DNA of 64,000 nt from an uncultured Opitutales bacterium (GTDB lineage Bacteria; Verrucomicrobiota; Verrucomicrobiia; Opitutales; Intestinicryptomonadaceae): the NCBI GenBank assembly GCA_900548275.1, contig URJY01000001.1:1-64000 (forward strand), given 5' to 3'. Every line of letters begins with the position of its first letter. Positions within the stretch are counted from its first letter, which is position 1. Made by a program: the position numbers and the translations under genes. The notes below the pieces were generated by a model that had not been told where the DNA came from, did not search any database, and saw nothing but the letters and a program-made list of their open reading frames with translations. Of the stretch, positions 1-8,100 are shown piece by piece.

Positions 1-9
1 TTGCCTCTT

Positions 10-43
10 GTCTCGTGGGCTCGGAGATGTGTATAAGAGACAG
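10..43 (+). other. Nextera transposase adapter (artefact)
   Basis: These 34 bases match the published Illumina Nextera read-2 transposase adapter base for base, beginning GTCTCGTGGGCTCGG and ending in the Tn5 mosaic end ATGTGTATAAGAGACAG. Nine unexplained bases precede it. This is library DNA left in the assembly, so sequence to its left is unreliable and the join to its right may be chimeric. Confidence 0.97.
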
Positions 44-44
44 C

Positions 45-332
45 TCTTGTGTCGCTTCGTATTTCATCTCTTTCGTCATTCCTTTTAGTTTTCTTATATT
101 CCTCATACATTCCTTTGCCGTTTGATGTTTTCTGTTCAACAACTCGTACAATCTTTCTATGCCCACACCCGCGACAAGACGGTATACCGTCTTGTTTGTA
201 TTCCAACCTCGCAAAAAAGTCTCGGCCTTTTCGCCAACTTCGTATTACTCTGTAAAACCTAAACAGCATAAGAGGCATTGTAGGACTTTCGTCCTCTTTG
301 CCTCCCTTTTTTTCTACTCCTTCTATCCTCAT
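45..332 (-). CDS. possible partial ORF with a CxxC knuckle, unrecognised
   Basis: On the minus strand a frame stays open from the ATG at 332 to the adapter and on through it to base 1. It would encode about 96 residues before the adapter, rich in Lys, Arg and Glu, with a PSCRGCGHRK knuckle resembling half of a zinc ribbon. The stretch is AT-rich compared with the rest of the window. No family is recognised, the C-terminus is missing, and the left end is contaminated. It could be the start of a mobile-element or accessory gene, a chimeric fragment, or a chance open frame. Confidence 0.2.
174..195. repeat. 22-bp perfect palindrome
   Basis: The core CAAGACGGTATACCGTCTTG at 175-194 is a perfect palindrome, and the flanking A/T pair extends it to 22 bp with no loop. 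It lies inside the AT-rich stretch near the adapter. It could be an operator for a dimeric protein, or a chimera product. The rest of 44-465 shows no supported gene on the + strand. Confidence 0.6.
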
Positions 333-465
333 CCCACTATCTTTGACGATGAGCAAAAAATAGTTCGGATGGACGGTACAATTTTATTTGCGGTTTTGGG
401 GCATGGGGGATTTTTTTTGAGAATTTGCTATCGAACTATTTGAATATTTCGATGTCTTACTAACG

Positions 466-1110
466 ATGAGTCTCAGCGGATTTTTTCATATTTTTTTGGC
501 GGTTTTGCTCTCTTTCGCGTCTTTGCTTTCGGGATGTGTCAGTATGCCCGAAACCGAGGAGGAGCTTCTTGCGGGCAGGCGCGAGGCTGCCATGCTCGAG
601 GGCAGAGACGAGTCGGAAATCAGGCTCGAGCCGCCGCAGCGTTTTCACAAAAAGTCGCTCTCTCTCGAGGAGATTTACAGGGAGCTCGAGTTTAATCCCG
701 ACGGTAGGGGAATCCACTTTGTGGCGTTCTTCGACCCCGAGGCGACTTATTATGCCAGCAGGCTCAAGGACGAAGCCGTCAAAAAGGTTGCCGAACTCTT
801 CCCGAATGTGGTTGCCGTCGACAACGAGGCCGACGCTTTTAGGCACGCGTATTTCAGCTTCAGGCTCGCCGACAAGGTAGGCTCCGCCCGCGCGAAAAAG
901 TTTACCGACGCCTACGAAATATCGAACATCAACACGACGGGCGCGCGTTGTATGGACTTGTGGAACAACCGCGAGGGACGCAGGATGTGCGAGGAGTCGG
1001 CGAATTCGAAAGAGCCCGACCGCAGGGCGCAGGCTGAGCGAATCGTGCTCGACGCGGTGAAGTCGAACAGGTTGATTCTTTCACCGTTTAGGCTTCAAAA
1101 CGCGAAGTAG
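466..1110 (+). CDS. lipoprotein with DUF6973-like domain
   Basis: A 214-residue predicted lipoprotein of unknown function. Residues 1-24 form a signal peptide ending in a lipobox (LLSGC), so it should be acylated and anchored in the inner or outer membrane facing the periplasm. The middle is charged and probably helical. Around residue 120-170 come N-E-A-D-A-F-R-H-A-Y and later C-M-D-L-W-N-N-R-E-G, a pattern that recalls the uncharacterised DUF6973-type domain. The His and Asp/Asn residues there would suit a hydrolase, but no activity is known to me. The ATG at 466 gives a complete signal peptide; no clear ribosome-binding site precedes it. A weak hairpin without a T-run follows the stop (1119-1140). 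Confidence 0.75.
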   Translation: MSLSGFFHIFLAVLLSFASLLSGCVSMPETEEELLAGRREAAMLEGRDESEIRLEPPQRFHKKSLSLEEIYRELEFNPDGRGIHFVAFFDPEATYYASRLKDEAVKKVAELFPNVVAVDNEADAFRHAYFSFRLADKVGSARAKKFTDAYEISNINTTGARCMDLWNNREGRRMCEESANSKEPDRRAQAERIVLDAVKSNRLILSPFRLQNAK

Positions 1111-1301
1111 CCTCCGCGTGTCGAATTTGCGTTTTCGACAGAATCGGGCAGATTTTAGGTTGAAATGTATATTTACAAATTTTGCCGATTTTGATAGTCT
1201 TTTTGTGCTGAAAAAATCAGATGTATTGGACGAAATTGCCCGCGCCTTTCATTTCGGGCATGTGCAATTTTCCCGACCGTCCGACAGATTGAAAGGCGAT
1301 T

Positions 1302-2852
1302 ATGATGTTAAGGAAGATTAGAATTGTTTTGGCGGCGTTGTTTTTTGTCGCGGTGTCGTTGTTGTTCCTCGACTTCACGGGGGCGGCTCGGGCGTGGTTG
1401 GGGTGGACTGCTAATGTCCAGTTTCTGCCCGCGCTGTTTGCCGCCAACTTTGCGGTCGTTGCGGCGTTGGTGTTGTTGACGCTTTTGTTCGGCAGAATTT
1501 ACTGTTCGGTTGTGTGTCCGCTCGGCGTGTTGCAGGACATATTTTTCAGACTGGCGGACAGGCGCAAGCGCAATCGGATGAAGTATTCGCCGCCGAAGAC
1601 GTATCTGCGAATCGGTTTTCTCGCGCTGTTTGCGGCGGCGGTGGCTGCGGGGTTTGTTTCGGCGGCCGCGCTGATTTCCCCGTACAGTGCGTACGGCAGA
1701 ATCGCCACGAATCTTTTCGCGCCGATATGGGCTGCGGGCAACAATGTTCTCGCGTTTTTTGCGGAGCGCGCGGGCAGTTATGCGTTCTATTCCGCCGACG
1801 TGTGGTTCAAGGGAATCGGCGTATTTGCGGTGGCGGTTGCGACGCTTGCGGTCGTCGGCGTCTTGGCTTGGCGCGGCGGACGTACCTATTGCAACACGGT
1901 TTGTCCCGTGGGAACGGTGCTCGGGTTCTTTTCGAAATTCGCGCTTTTCAGACCCGTTATCGACACGTCCAAATGCAACTCGTGCGGGCTGTGCGCGCGC
2001 AACTGCAAGTCGCAGTGCATAAATTCGAAAGAGCATAAAATAGACTATTCGCGGTGTGTTGACTGTTTCGACTGCATAGGCAAATGCAGGCAGTCGGCGA
2101 TTTCCTATTCCTTCGGATACCGCGGAAAATCGAAGTCTGCGGAAAAGCCGAATGCGGACGCGAAGAAGCGCGCAAATGCGGCAAAATTTTCGTCCGAATC
2201 GGAAAAATCCGGCGTACTTTCGCGGAACGGCCGCAGGGGCTTTTTTGCGGCGTTGCTTACGATAGGCGGCTCGGTTGCCGCGAACGCCGAAGAGAAAATA
2301 AACGACGGCGGTCTCGCGCCGATTAGGAAACGCCGCCGTCCCGAACGCCACTCGAAAATCGTGCCCGCAGGCGCGGTCAGCGTGAAGCACTTCTCGGAAA
2401 AATGCACGGCGTGCCAGCTGTGTGTATCGGCGTGTCCGTCGGGCGTGCTCGAGCCGTCGGCGAAGCTTTCCGATTTTATGCAGCCCGAAATGTCGTACGA
2501 GAGCGGCTACTGCGCCACCGACTGCGTGAAGTGTTCGCAGGTCTGCCCTGCGGGCGCGATTCTGCCGATAAGCGTTGCGGAGAAGTCCTCGGTGCAAGTG
2601 GGCAGGGCGGTTTGGTTCTCGGAACGCTGCATTGTCAACACCGACAATATGCAGTGCGACAACTGCTTCAGACAGTGCCCGACGGCGGCAATCGCGATGA
2701 TTGCCAAGAATCCGAAAGACCCGAAATCGCCCAAAGTTCCCGTCGTCGACGAGGCGCGTTGCATAGGCTGCGGCGCGTGCGAAAATCTTTGTCCCGCGCG
2801 TCCCGTGGCGGCGATTTGCGTGGAGTCGAACCCCGTTCACAGCGTAATTTAA
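1302..2852 (+). CDS. polytopic 4Fe-4S membrane electron-transfer protein (NapH/NosR-like)
   Basis: A 516-residue membrane protein likely to pass electrons between the quinone pool and Fe-S partners. The N-terminal half has about four hydrophobic helices and two CPxG motifs (CPLG, CPVG), as in the NapH/NosR/MauN group. Ferredoxin-type cysteine clusters follow: CNSCGLCARNC (from residue 225), CVDCFDCIGKC, CTACQLCVSAC (from 368), CVKCSQVC, CDNCFRQC and CIGCGACENLC (from 487), enough for several [4Fe-4S] centres. The ATG at 1302 follows a GAAAGG at suitable spacing. It is the first gene of a run ending at 10583, and only 12 bp separate it from an exported Fe-S aldo/keto reductase that is its probable redox partner. 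The substrate is unknown. Confidence 0.85.
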   Translation: MMLRKIRIVLAALFFVAVSLLFLDFTGAARAWLGWTANVQFLPALFAANFAVVAALVLLTLLFGRIYCSVVCPLGVLQDIFFRLADRRKRNRMKYSPPKTYLRIGFLALFAAAVAAGFVSAAALISPYSAYGRIATNLFAPIWAAGNNVLAFFAERAGSYAFYSADVWFKGIGVFAVAVATLAVVGVLAWRGGRTYCNTVCPVGTVLGFFSKFALFRPVIDTSKCNSCGLCARNCKSQCINSKEHKIDYSRCVDCFDCIGKCRQSAISYSFGYRGKSKSAEKPNADAKKRANAAKFSSESEKSGVLSRNGRRGFFAALLTIGGSVAANAEEKINDGGLAPIRKRRRPERHSKIVPAGAVSVKHFSEKCTACQLCVSACPSGVLEPSAKLSDFMQPEMSYESGYCATDCVKCSQVCPAGAILPISVAEKSSVQVGRAVWFSERCIVNTDNMQCDNCFRQCPTAAIAMIAKNPKDPKSPKVPVVDEARCIGCGACENLCPARPVAAICVESNPVHSVI

Positions 2853-2864
2853 GGAGGCTTTTTT

Positions 2865-4637
2865 ATGGAAAACAAGGAGACTTTCGGAAGAAGGAATTTT
2901 CTCAAGGGGCTGTCCGTCGGCGCGGCGGCGGTGCCGCTCTTCGGCTGCTCCGAAAACGGCGGCGGCGACGACTTCGGCGAAATGACGATGCGCACGAATC
3001 CCAAGACAGGCGAAAAGGTTTCGCTGCTGGGGTTCGGCTGTATGCGCTGGCCGTCGCTCGACGGCAGAAGCGTGCGCGAGTCCGACGGCGAAATCGATCA
3101 GGAGGCTGTCAACGAGCTTGTGGATTTTGCAATCGCGCACGGCGTAAACTATTTCGACACGTCTCCGGTCTACTGCAAGGGCAAGTCGGAACACGCAACG
3201 GGCATTGCGCTCAGCAGGCATCCGCGCGACAAATACTTCATCGCAACGAAGCTTTCGAACTATGCGCCGAGCACTTGGAGCAGGGAGGCGTCGATTGCGA
3301 TGTACAAAAATTCGCTCAAGGAGCTGCGCACCGACCACATCGACTATATGCTTCTGCACGGCGTCGGGATGGGCAGCGGAATGGACGCGCTCAAAAAGCG
3401 TTATTTCGACAACGGCATTCTCGACTTCCTCTTGAAGGAGCGCGAGGCGGGGCGAATCCGCAATCTCGGATTCTCGTACCACGGCGACATCAAGGTCTTC
3501 GACTACCTGCTTTCCAAGCACGACCAGTACAAGTGGGACTTCGTGCAAATCCAGCTGAACTATCTCGACTGGAAGCACGCAAAGCGCATCAGAGAGTTCA
3601 ACACAAACGCCGAGTATCTCTACGGCGAACTCGCCAAGCGCAAGATTCCCGCGGTGATAATGGAGCCGCTTCTGGGCGGCAGGCTTTCGTCGATTCCGCA
3701 CACGATTGTTCCCGAATTCAAGCAGCGCGAGCCCGACCGCAGCGTGGCGTCGTGGGCGTTCCGTTTCGCGGGCAGTTTTCCCGACGTTCTCACGGTACTC
3801 AGCGGGATGGTGAAGATGGAGCATTTGCGCGACAACCTCAAGTCGTTCGCGCCGCTCAAGCCGCTTACGAAAGACGAATTCGCATTTCTCGAAGACACGG
3901 CGGAGCGCATGATGCAGTTCAACACGATTCCGTGCAACGACTGCAAGTATTGTATGCCGTGCCCGTACGCGCTCGACATCCCCGCGATTCTCCTGCACTA
4001 CAACAAGTGCATCAACGAGCGTCTCGCGCCCGAAAGTTCGACCGACGAAAACTATCTGAAAGCGCGCCGCGCCTATCTTGTCGGCTACGACCGCTCCGTT
4101 CCGAAACTGCGTCAGGCGAGCCAGTGCACGGGTTGCGACCAGTGCCGCCCGCACTGCCCGCAGGGAATCGACATACCCAAGGAACTGCGCAGAATCGACG
4201 GGTACGTAAAGAACCTGCGCCGCCAAGCCGCGCTGATGGGCGACGTAAAAAAGAAGTTCGAAGAGGGCAGGCACACCTGCGTAATCGGCAACGGCACAAT
4301 CCGCACGTTCGACGGCAGGGGTATCGGCGACCTTATGAAGCTTTATAAAGAAGATCCCGCATTCCTGCGCGGCGCGCTTGTAGCCGACAGGGTTGTGGGC
4401 AAGGCAGCCGCGGCGATTCTCGTGATGGGCGGCGCGGAGGAAGTCTACGCGCAGACCATCTCGAAACCCGCGTTCGATATGCTGACGCGCGCCCGCATTA
4501 CGGTGTCGTTCGGCGAGCGCGTGCCGTTCATAACCGACTCGTCGGGTTCGAAGATGTGTCCGATGGAAACGGCGTGCCAAAAGGCGAAAACGCCCGAGGA
4601 ATGCCTGAAGATTCTCGCGGAAAAAGCGGCTCGTTAA
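2865..4637 (+). CDS. Tat-exported aldo/keto reductase with C-terminal Fe-S domain
   Basis: A 590-residue protein. The N-terminus carries a twin-arginine signal (RRNFLKG) followed by a hydrophobic stretch ending at LFGC, so it is folded before export and may be lipid-anchored. An aldo/keto reductase barrel follows, with the catalytic tetrad visible as Asp and Tyr in YFDTSPVY, Lys in ATKLS and His in LLHG. The C-terminal third has ferredoxin-like cysteines CNDCKYCMPC (from residue 357) and CTGCDQC (from 421), so electrons probably arrive through Fe-S clusters instead of soluble NADPH alone. AAGGAGG lies 8 bp before the ATG. Its TAA overlaps the nadD start by one base, which ties this redox pair to the lar genes. 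The physiological substrate cannot be read from the sequence. Confidence 0.87.
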   Translation: MENKETFGRRNFLKGLSVGAAAVPLFGCSENGGGDDFGEMTMRTNPKTGEKVSLLGFGCMRWPSLDGRSVRESDGEIDQEAVNELVDFAIAHGVNYFDTSPVYCKGKSEHATGIALSRHPRDKYFIATKLSNYAPSTWSREASIAMYKNSLKELRTDHIDYMLLHGVGMGSGMDALKKRYFDNGILDFLLKEREAGRIRNLGFSYHGDIKVFDYLLSKHDQYKWDFVQIQLNYLDWKHAKRIREFNTNAEYLYGELAKRKIPAVIMEPLLGGRLSSIPHTIVPEFKQREPDRSVASWAFRFAGSFPDVLTVLSGMVKMEHLRDNLKSFAPLKPLTKDEFAFLEDTAERMMQFNTIPCNDCKYCMPCPYALDIPAILLHYNKCINERLAPESSTDENYLKARRAYLVGYDRSVPKLRQASQCTGCDQCRPHCPQGIDIPKELRRIDGYVKNLRRQAALMGDVKKKFEEGRHTCVIGNGTIRTFDGRGIGDLMKLYKEDPAFLRGALVADRVVGKAAAAILVMGGAEEVYAQTISKPAFDMLTRARITVSFGERVPFITDSSGSKMCPMETACQKAKTPEECLKILAEKAAR

Positions 4638-5263
4638 TGGACTGTGCGGCGGCGAAAAGAGTCGGAATTTTCGGGGGGAGCTTCGACCCCCCGCACAAAT
4701 TCCACGCCGCGATGGCGGCGCGCGCGTACGAATGCTTGGGGCTTGACTTGCTCGTATTCGTTCCCGCGGTTTCGTCGCCGCCTAAATTCGGGGCGCACGT
4801 TGCGCCCTTTGCCGACAGGGTCGAAATGCTAAAACTCGCGATGGAGGGCTTCGGCGGAAACTTCGAAATATCCGACATCGAAACGCGTTCGCGCGGAGTT
4901 TCATATGCCGCCGCCACCGCCGAAATCTTCGCGCGACGTTTTCCGAACGCGGCGTTGTACTGGCTGATGGGCGCGGATATGTCGGCGTCGCTCGGACGTT
5001 GGAAAGGCGTCGAAAAACTTTCGTCTCTCGTGCAATTTGCGTGCTTCGACAGGGTCGGGGCGACGGGCGAGCCGCCCGCGGAGTTTCCGCAGAACGCGCG
5101 GATTGTGAAAATTCCGTGCGCGACAAGCGGCGTTTCGTCGAGCGAAATTCGGGGCGCGTTGGCGCGCGGAGAGTCCGAAATTTTCGGACTCTCGCGGAAT
5201 GTTCTCGACTATGTTTTGCGGAAATGGCTATATCGAAAAACAAACCCATTAACACAACAATGA
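4637..5263 (+). CDS. nadD: nicotinate-nucleotide adenylyltransferase NadD
   Basis: A 208-residue enzyme that joins nicotinate mononucleotide and ATP to give nicotinic acid adenine dinucleotide (NaAD). The family signature is clear: GGSFDPPH at the N-terminus, GADMSASLGRW in the middle and SSSEIRGAL near the C-terminus. The ATG at 4637 is chosen over the longer frame from 4556 because it overlaps the upstream stop by one base and places GIFGGSFDP at the usual depth. One oddity is that the nucleotide-binding HxGH motif reads HKFH, with Phe for Gly. The stop overlaps larC as ATGA. NaAD is the substrate of LarB encoded downstream, so this copy probably feeds nickel-pincer cofactor synthesis; it may also serve NAD synthesis. 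Confidence 0.9.
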   Translation: MDCAAAKRVGIFGGSFDPPHKFHAAMAARAYECLGLDLLVFVPAVSSPPKFGAHVAPFADRVEMLKLAMEGFGGNFEISDIETRSRGVSYAAATAEIFARRFPNAALYWLMGADMSASLGRWKGVEKLSSLVQFACFDRVGATGEPPAEFPQNARIVKIPCATSGVSSSEIRGALARGESEIFGLSRNVLDYVLRKWLYRKTNPLTQQ

Positions 5264-6558
5264 AAACACTTTATTACGACTGCTTCGCGGGAATCAGCGG
5301 CGATATGAATCTTGCCGCGCTCGCCGACTTGGGCGTCGACACCGAGCGGCTTGTCGCCGAGCTTGGCAAACTGAACTTGGACGGCTGGAGAATCGAATTT
5401 TCCAAAGACTCGCGTTCGGGGATTTTCGGAACTCGGGCGGATGTCGTTCTTGACGAAGAGGGGGGCGACCGCGACAATGCCGCTTCCTGCGACGATCATT
5501 GCGGGCACGGACATACGCACACCCACGCCGAGGCTCACGCACACACGCACGACTGCGGCGCGGACGGACACCATCACCACGCGCATACTCACGCCCACAG
5601 ACCGTATTCCGAAATCGTGAAAATCGTCAACGCTTCGGGCATTTCGGAAAACGCGAAAAAACTGTCGCTGAAAATTTTCGACAAAGTTGCCGCAGCCGAG
5701 GCAAAGATACACGGCAGGGACATTTCCGAAGTGTGTTTCCACGAAGTCGGCGCGCTCGATTCGATTGTCGACATCGTCGGCGCGGCAATCTGCGCAGACC
5801 TGCTCGGCGTCGAGAATTTTGCCTGCTCGGAAATCGAGCTCGGCGGCGGAACGGTGCGCTGCGCCCACGGCGTTCTGCCCGTGCCCGCGCCCGCAACAGC
5901 CGAAATCCTGCGCGGCTTTTCGGTGAAGATAAACGGCGCGCACCACGAATGCACGACCCCGACGGGGGCTGCGATTCTTGCGGCTCTCTGCGGCGGTCAG
6001 TCCGACGCTCCGCGCGGGAAAATTCTCGCAACGGGCATCGGAATAGGGCACAGGGATTCGCCCGAACTTCCGAATATCCTCCGCGTAATGCTCGTCGAAA
6101 GCGGCGGTTCTCCGTCGGAATGCGAAGCGGAAAAAATGTTTTTGCTCTCCGCGAACATCGACGATATGACGCCCGAAGAGCTTGCCTTTGCCTGCTCGCG
6201 CCTTTTGGAAGCGGGCGCGGCGGACGTTTGGCAGGAGCATATTGCGATGAAAAAATCGCGCGCCGCCGCGAAGCTTTGCGTTCTCGCGCACGCCGCCGAC
6301 AGGGAGAGACTTCTCGAGTGCATTCTCGCGAACACTTCGACGCTCGGCGTAAGAATTTCCGAAACCCGCCGCGTTGCGTTGCCGCGCAGGGTGGTGGGTT
6401 TCGAATCGACGCTCGGCTCGGTTCGCCTGAAAATTTCGGACTTCGGCGGCTCGGAAAAGATTAAGCCCGAGTTCGACGACTGCGAAAAAATCGCCCGCGT
6501 GAAAAACATTCCGCTTTCCGAAGTAAGAAGAATAGTGCGAAATGAATACAAAGCTTGA
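5260..6558 (+). CDS. larC: LarC, nickel insertion protein for pincer cofactor
   Basis: A 432-residue CTP-dependent cyclometallase that inserts nickel into the bis-thio-acid pyridinium mononucleotide. Family features are the N-terminal YYDCFAGISGDMNLAAL, a His-rich metal-holding segment at roughly residues 80-115 (many HTH and HHHH groups), FHEVGALDSIVDIVGAA, and the C-terminal NIDDMTPEELAF with DVWQEHIAMKKSR. The start at 5260 is set by the ATGA overlap with nadD. In Lactiplantibacillus plantarum LarC is split by a programmed frameshift; here the two halves are continuous. It overlaps larE by 17 bp, which suggests translational coupling. Confidence 0.95.
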   Translation: MKTLYYDCFAGISGDMNLAALADLGVDTERLVAELGKLNLDGWRIEFSKDSRSGIFGTRADVVLDEEGGDRDNAASCDDHCGHGHTHTHAEAHAHTHDCGADGHHHHAHTHAHRPYSEIVKIVNASGISENAKKLSLKIFDKVAAAEAKIHGRDISEVCFHEVGALDSIVDIVGAAICADLLGVENFACSEIELGGGTVRCAHGVLPVPAPATAEILRGFSVKINGAHHECTTPTGAAILAALCGGQSDAPRGKILATGIGIGHRDSPELPNILRVMLVESGGSPSECEAEKMFLLSANIDDMTPEELAFACSRLLEAGAADVWQEHIAMKKSRAAAKLCVLAHAADRERLLECILANTSTLGVRISETRRVALPRRVVGFESTLGSVRLKISDFGGSEKIKPEFDDCEKIARVKNIPLSEVRRIVRNEYKA

Positions 6559-7333
6559 GAAACTCGGCGCGTTTTTGAAGTCGAAACAAAGGGTTGCCGT
6601 CGCGCTCTCGGGCGGCTTGGACAGCTCCGTTTTGCTCGCCGTCGCCGCAAAGGCTCTCGGCGGCGGGAACTGCATTGCGCTGACCGCGCGTACGCCCTAC
6701 ACGATGGCGGAGGAAATTGCCGACGCCGCCGCGCTCTGTCGAAATCTGGGCGTTGCGCATATCGAAATTTCGCGCTCCGAAATTCCCGAAGACATACTTT
6801 TCAATCCGCCCGACCGCTGCTATCTCTGCAAGCGCGCGATTTTTTCCGACTTCAAAGCCGCCGCCGAAAAGCGCGGCTTCGACACTCTCTGCGACGGCAC
6901 GAACGCCGACGACCTTTCCGACTACCGACCCGGGATGAGGGCGTTGCGCGAACTGTCGGTAGTAAGTCCGTTTCTCGAATGCGGCTTGGGGAAGCCCGAC
7001 ATCCGCGAAATCGCGCGCGGGTTCGGAATGTCCGTCGCCGACAAGCCCGCGTATGCGTGTCTGCTTACGCGCCTTGTCCACGGCGAAAAAATCGACGTGC
7101 AGACTCTTTCGAAAATCGACGCGTTCGAATCGTTTCTGCGCGGCGGTTTCGCGAAGGCCGTGCGGGCGCGCGTAGAGGCGGGGAACGTCCGCATTGAATG
7201 CGCCCCCGCCGACTTCCCGAAAATCTTGGACGGCGCGGAACGCATCTGCGCATTCGCCCAATTGCTCGGCTTCAAACACTGCTCGCTCGATTTGGCGGGC
7301 TACAAACGCGGTTCAATGAACGTTGTACAATGA
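6542..7333 (+). CDS. larE: LarE, sulfur transferase for pincer cofactor
   Basis: A 263-residue ATP-pyrophosphatase-type enzyme that activates the carboxylates of the biscarboxylic acid pyridinium nucleotide and replaces them with thioacids. It shows the PP-loop SGGLDSSVLL near residue 20, the RCYLCKRAIF motif, DGTNADD, and KPAYACLLTR holding the conserved cysteine that gives up its sulfur in sacrificial-type LarE proteins. The three closely placed cysteines expected of the [4Fe-4S]-dependent type are not evident at that site, so the sacrificial mechanism is my inference. It starts inside larC and ends as ATGA with larB. Confidence 0.94.
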   Translation: MNTKLEKLGAFLKSKQRVAVALSGGLDSSVLLAVAAKALGGGNCIALTARTPYTMAEEIADAAALCRNLGVAHIEISRSEIPEDILFNPPDRCYLCKRAIFSDFKAAAEKRGFDTLCDGTNADDLSDYRPGMRALRELSVVSPFLECGLGKPDIREIARGFGMSVADKPAYACLLTRLVHGEKIDVQTLSKIDAFESFLRGGFAKAVRARVEAGNVRIECAPADFPKILDGAERICAFAQLLGFKHCSLDLAGYKRGSMNVVQ

Positions 7334-8073
7334 ACGACTTTACGAAAATTTTAAACGATTTCAAAGACGGGAAAATCGACTGCGCCGCCGCAAACGCGCA
7401 AATCCGAAACTTCTTCTCAGCCGACCTCGGGCACAGCGTTCCCGATTTCGACAGGCTCTCGCGCACGGGAGTCGGCGAGGTCGTCTTCGCGCAGTCCAAA
7501 ACCGCCGCGCAATGCGCCGACATTTGCCGCGCGATTTTGTCTCGGCAGGGCAACGTTCTCCTGACGCGTATCGACGCCGAAAAGGCGGCGTCGCTTGCGG
7601 CGGAATTTCCCGAATCGGTGTACGAGCCGACCGCCGACATTATGCGCATAGGCGCGGAAAATCCGCGCGTCGGAACTTCGCACATCGCCGTTGTCAGCGC
7701 GGGCACGTCAGATATGCGCGTTGCGAAAGAGGCGGAGTTTACCGCAAACTTTTTCGGAAGCCGCACAAAGTTGTACTGCGACTGCGGCGTGGCGGGGCTT
7801 CACAGACTGCTGTCGCGCATCGACGAAATCCGCACGGCTTCGGTCGTGATTGCAATCGCGGGAATGGAGGGCGCGCTTGCGAGCGTTCTTGCGGGGCTCG
7901 TGAAAGTGCCCGTAATCGCAGTGCCAACAAGCGTCGGCTACGGCGCGAACTTCGGCGGGCTCGCCGCGCTGCTCTCGATGATAAATTCGTGCGCAAACGG
8001 CGTGAGCATAGTCAATATAGACAACGGTTTCGGCGCGGCGTACAACGCGCACCTCGTAAATAGAATTTCGTAG
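7330..8073 (+). CDS. larB: LarB, pyridinium-3,5-biscarboxylate mononucleotide synthase
   Basis: A 247-residue enzyme related to the PurE class. LarB carboxylates and hydrolyses NaAD to give the biscarboxylated pyridinium mononucleotide, the first committed step of the nickel-pincer cofactor. Conserved segments are VSAGTSDMRVAKEA, CGVAGLHRLL, GMEGALASVLAGL and PTSVGYGANFGG. The start at 7330 is fixed by ATGA overlap with larE; the longer upstream frame would run through larE. With nadD, larC and larE beside it, all the known biosynthetic steps are in one run. Confidence 0.95.
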   Translation: MNDFTKILNDFKDGKIDCAAANAQIRNFFSADLGHSVPDFDRLSRTGVGEVVFAQSKTAAQCADICRAILSRQGNVLLTRIDAEKAASLAAEFPESVYEPTADIMRIGAENPRVGTSHIAVVSAGTSDMRVAKEAEFTANFFGSRTKLYCDCGVAGLHRLLSRIDEIRTASVVIAIAGMEGALASVLAGLVKVPVIAVPTSVGYGANFGGLAALLSMINSCANGVSIVNIDNGFGAAYNAHLVNRIS

Positions 8074-8100
8074 AAAATGATTGAAAATAGTATGATCGCA

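Noticed and set aside
1308..4580. 1090-codon reverse open frame
   Set aside because: It lies antisense to the Fe-S membrane protein and aldo/keto reductase, whose motifs are unmistakable; GC-rich codons leave such frames open by chance.
5496..5610. short tandem repeat of CAC/CAT-rich units
   Set aside because: It is the His-rich metal-holding segment expected in LarC, in frame.
8077..8100. upstream start for cbiM
   Set aside because: It would add eight residues before MHMAD and bury the N-terminal metal-binding amine that the family needs.
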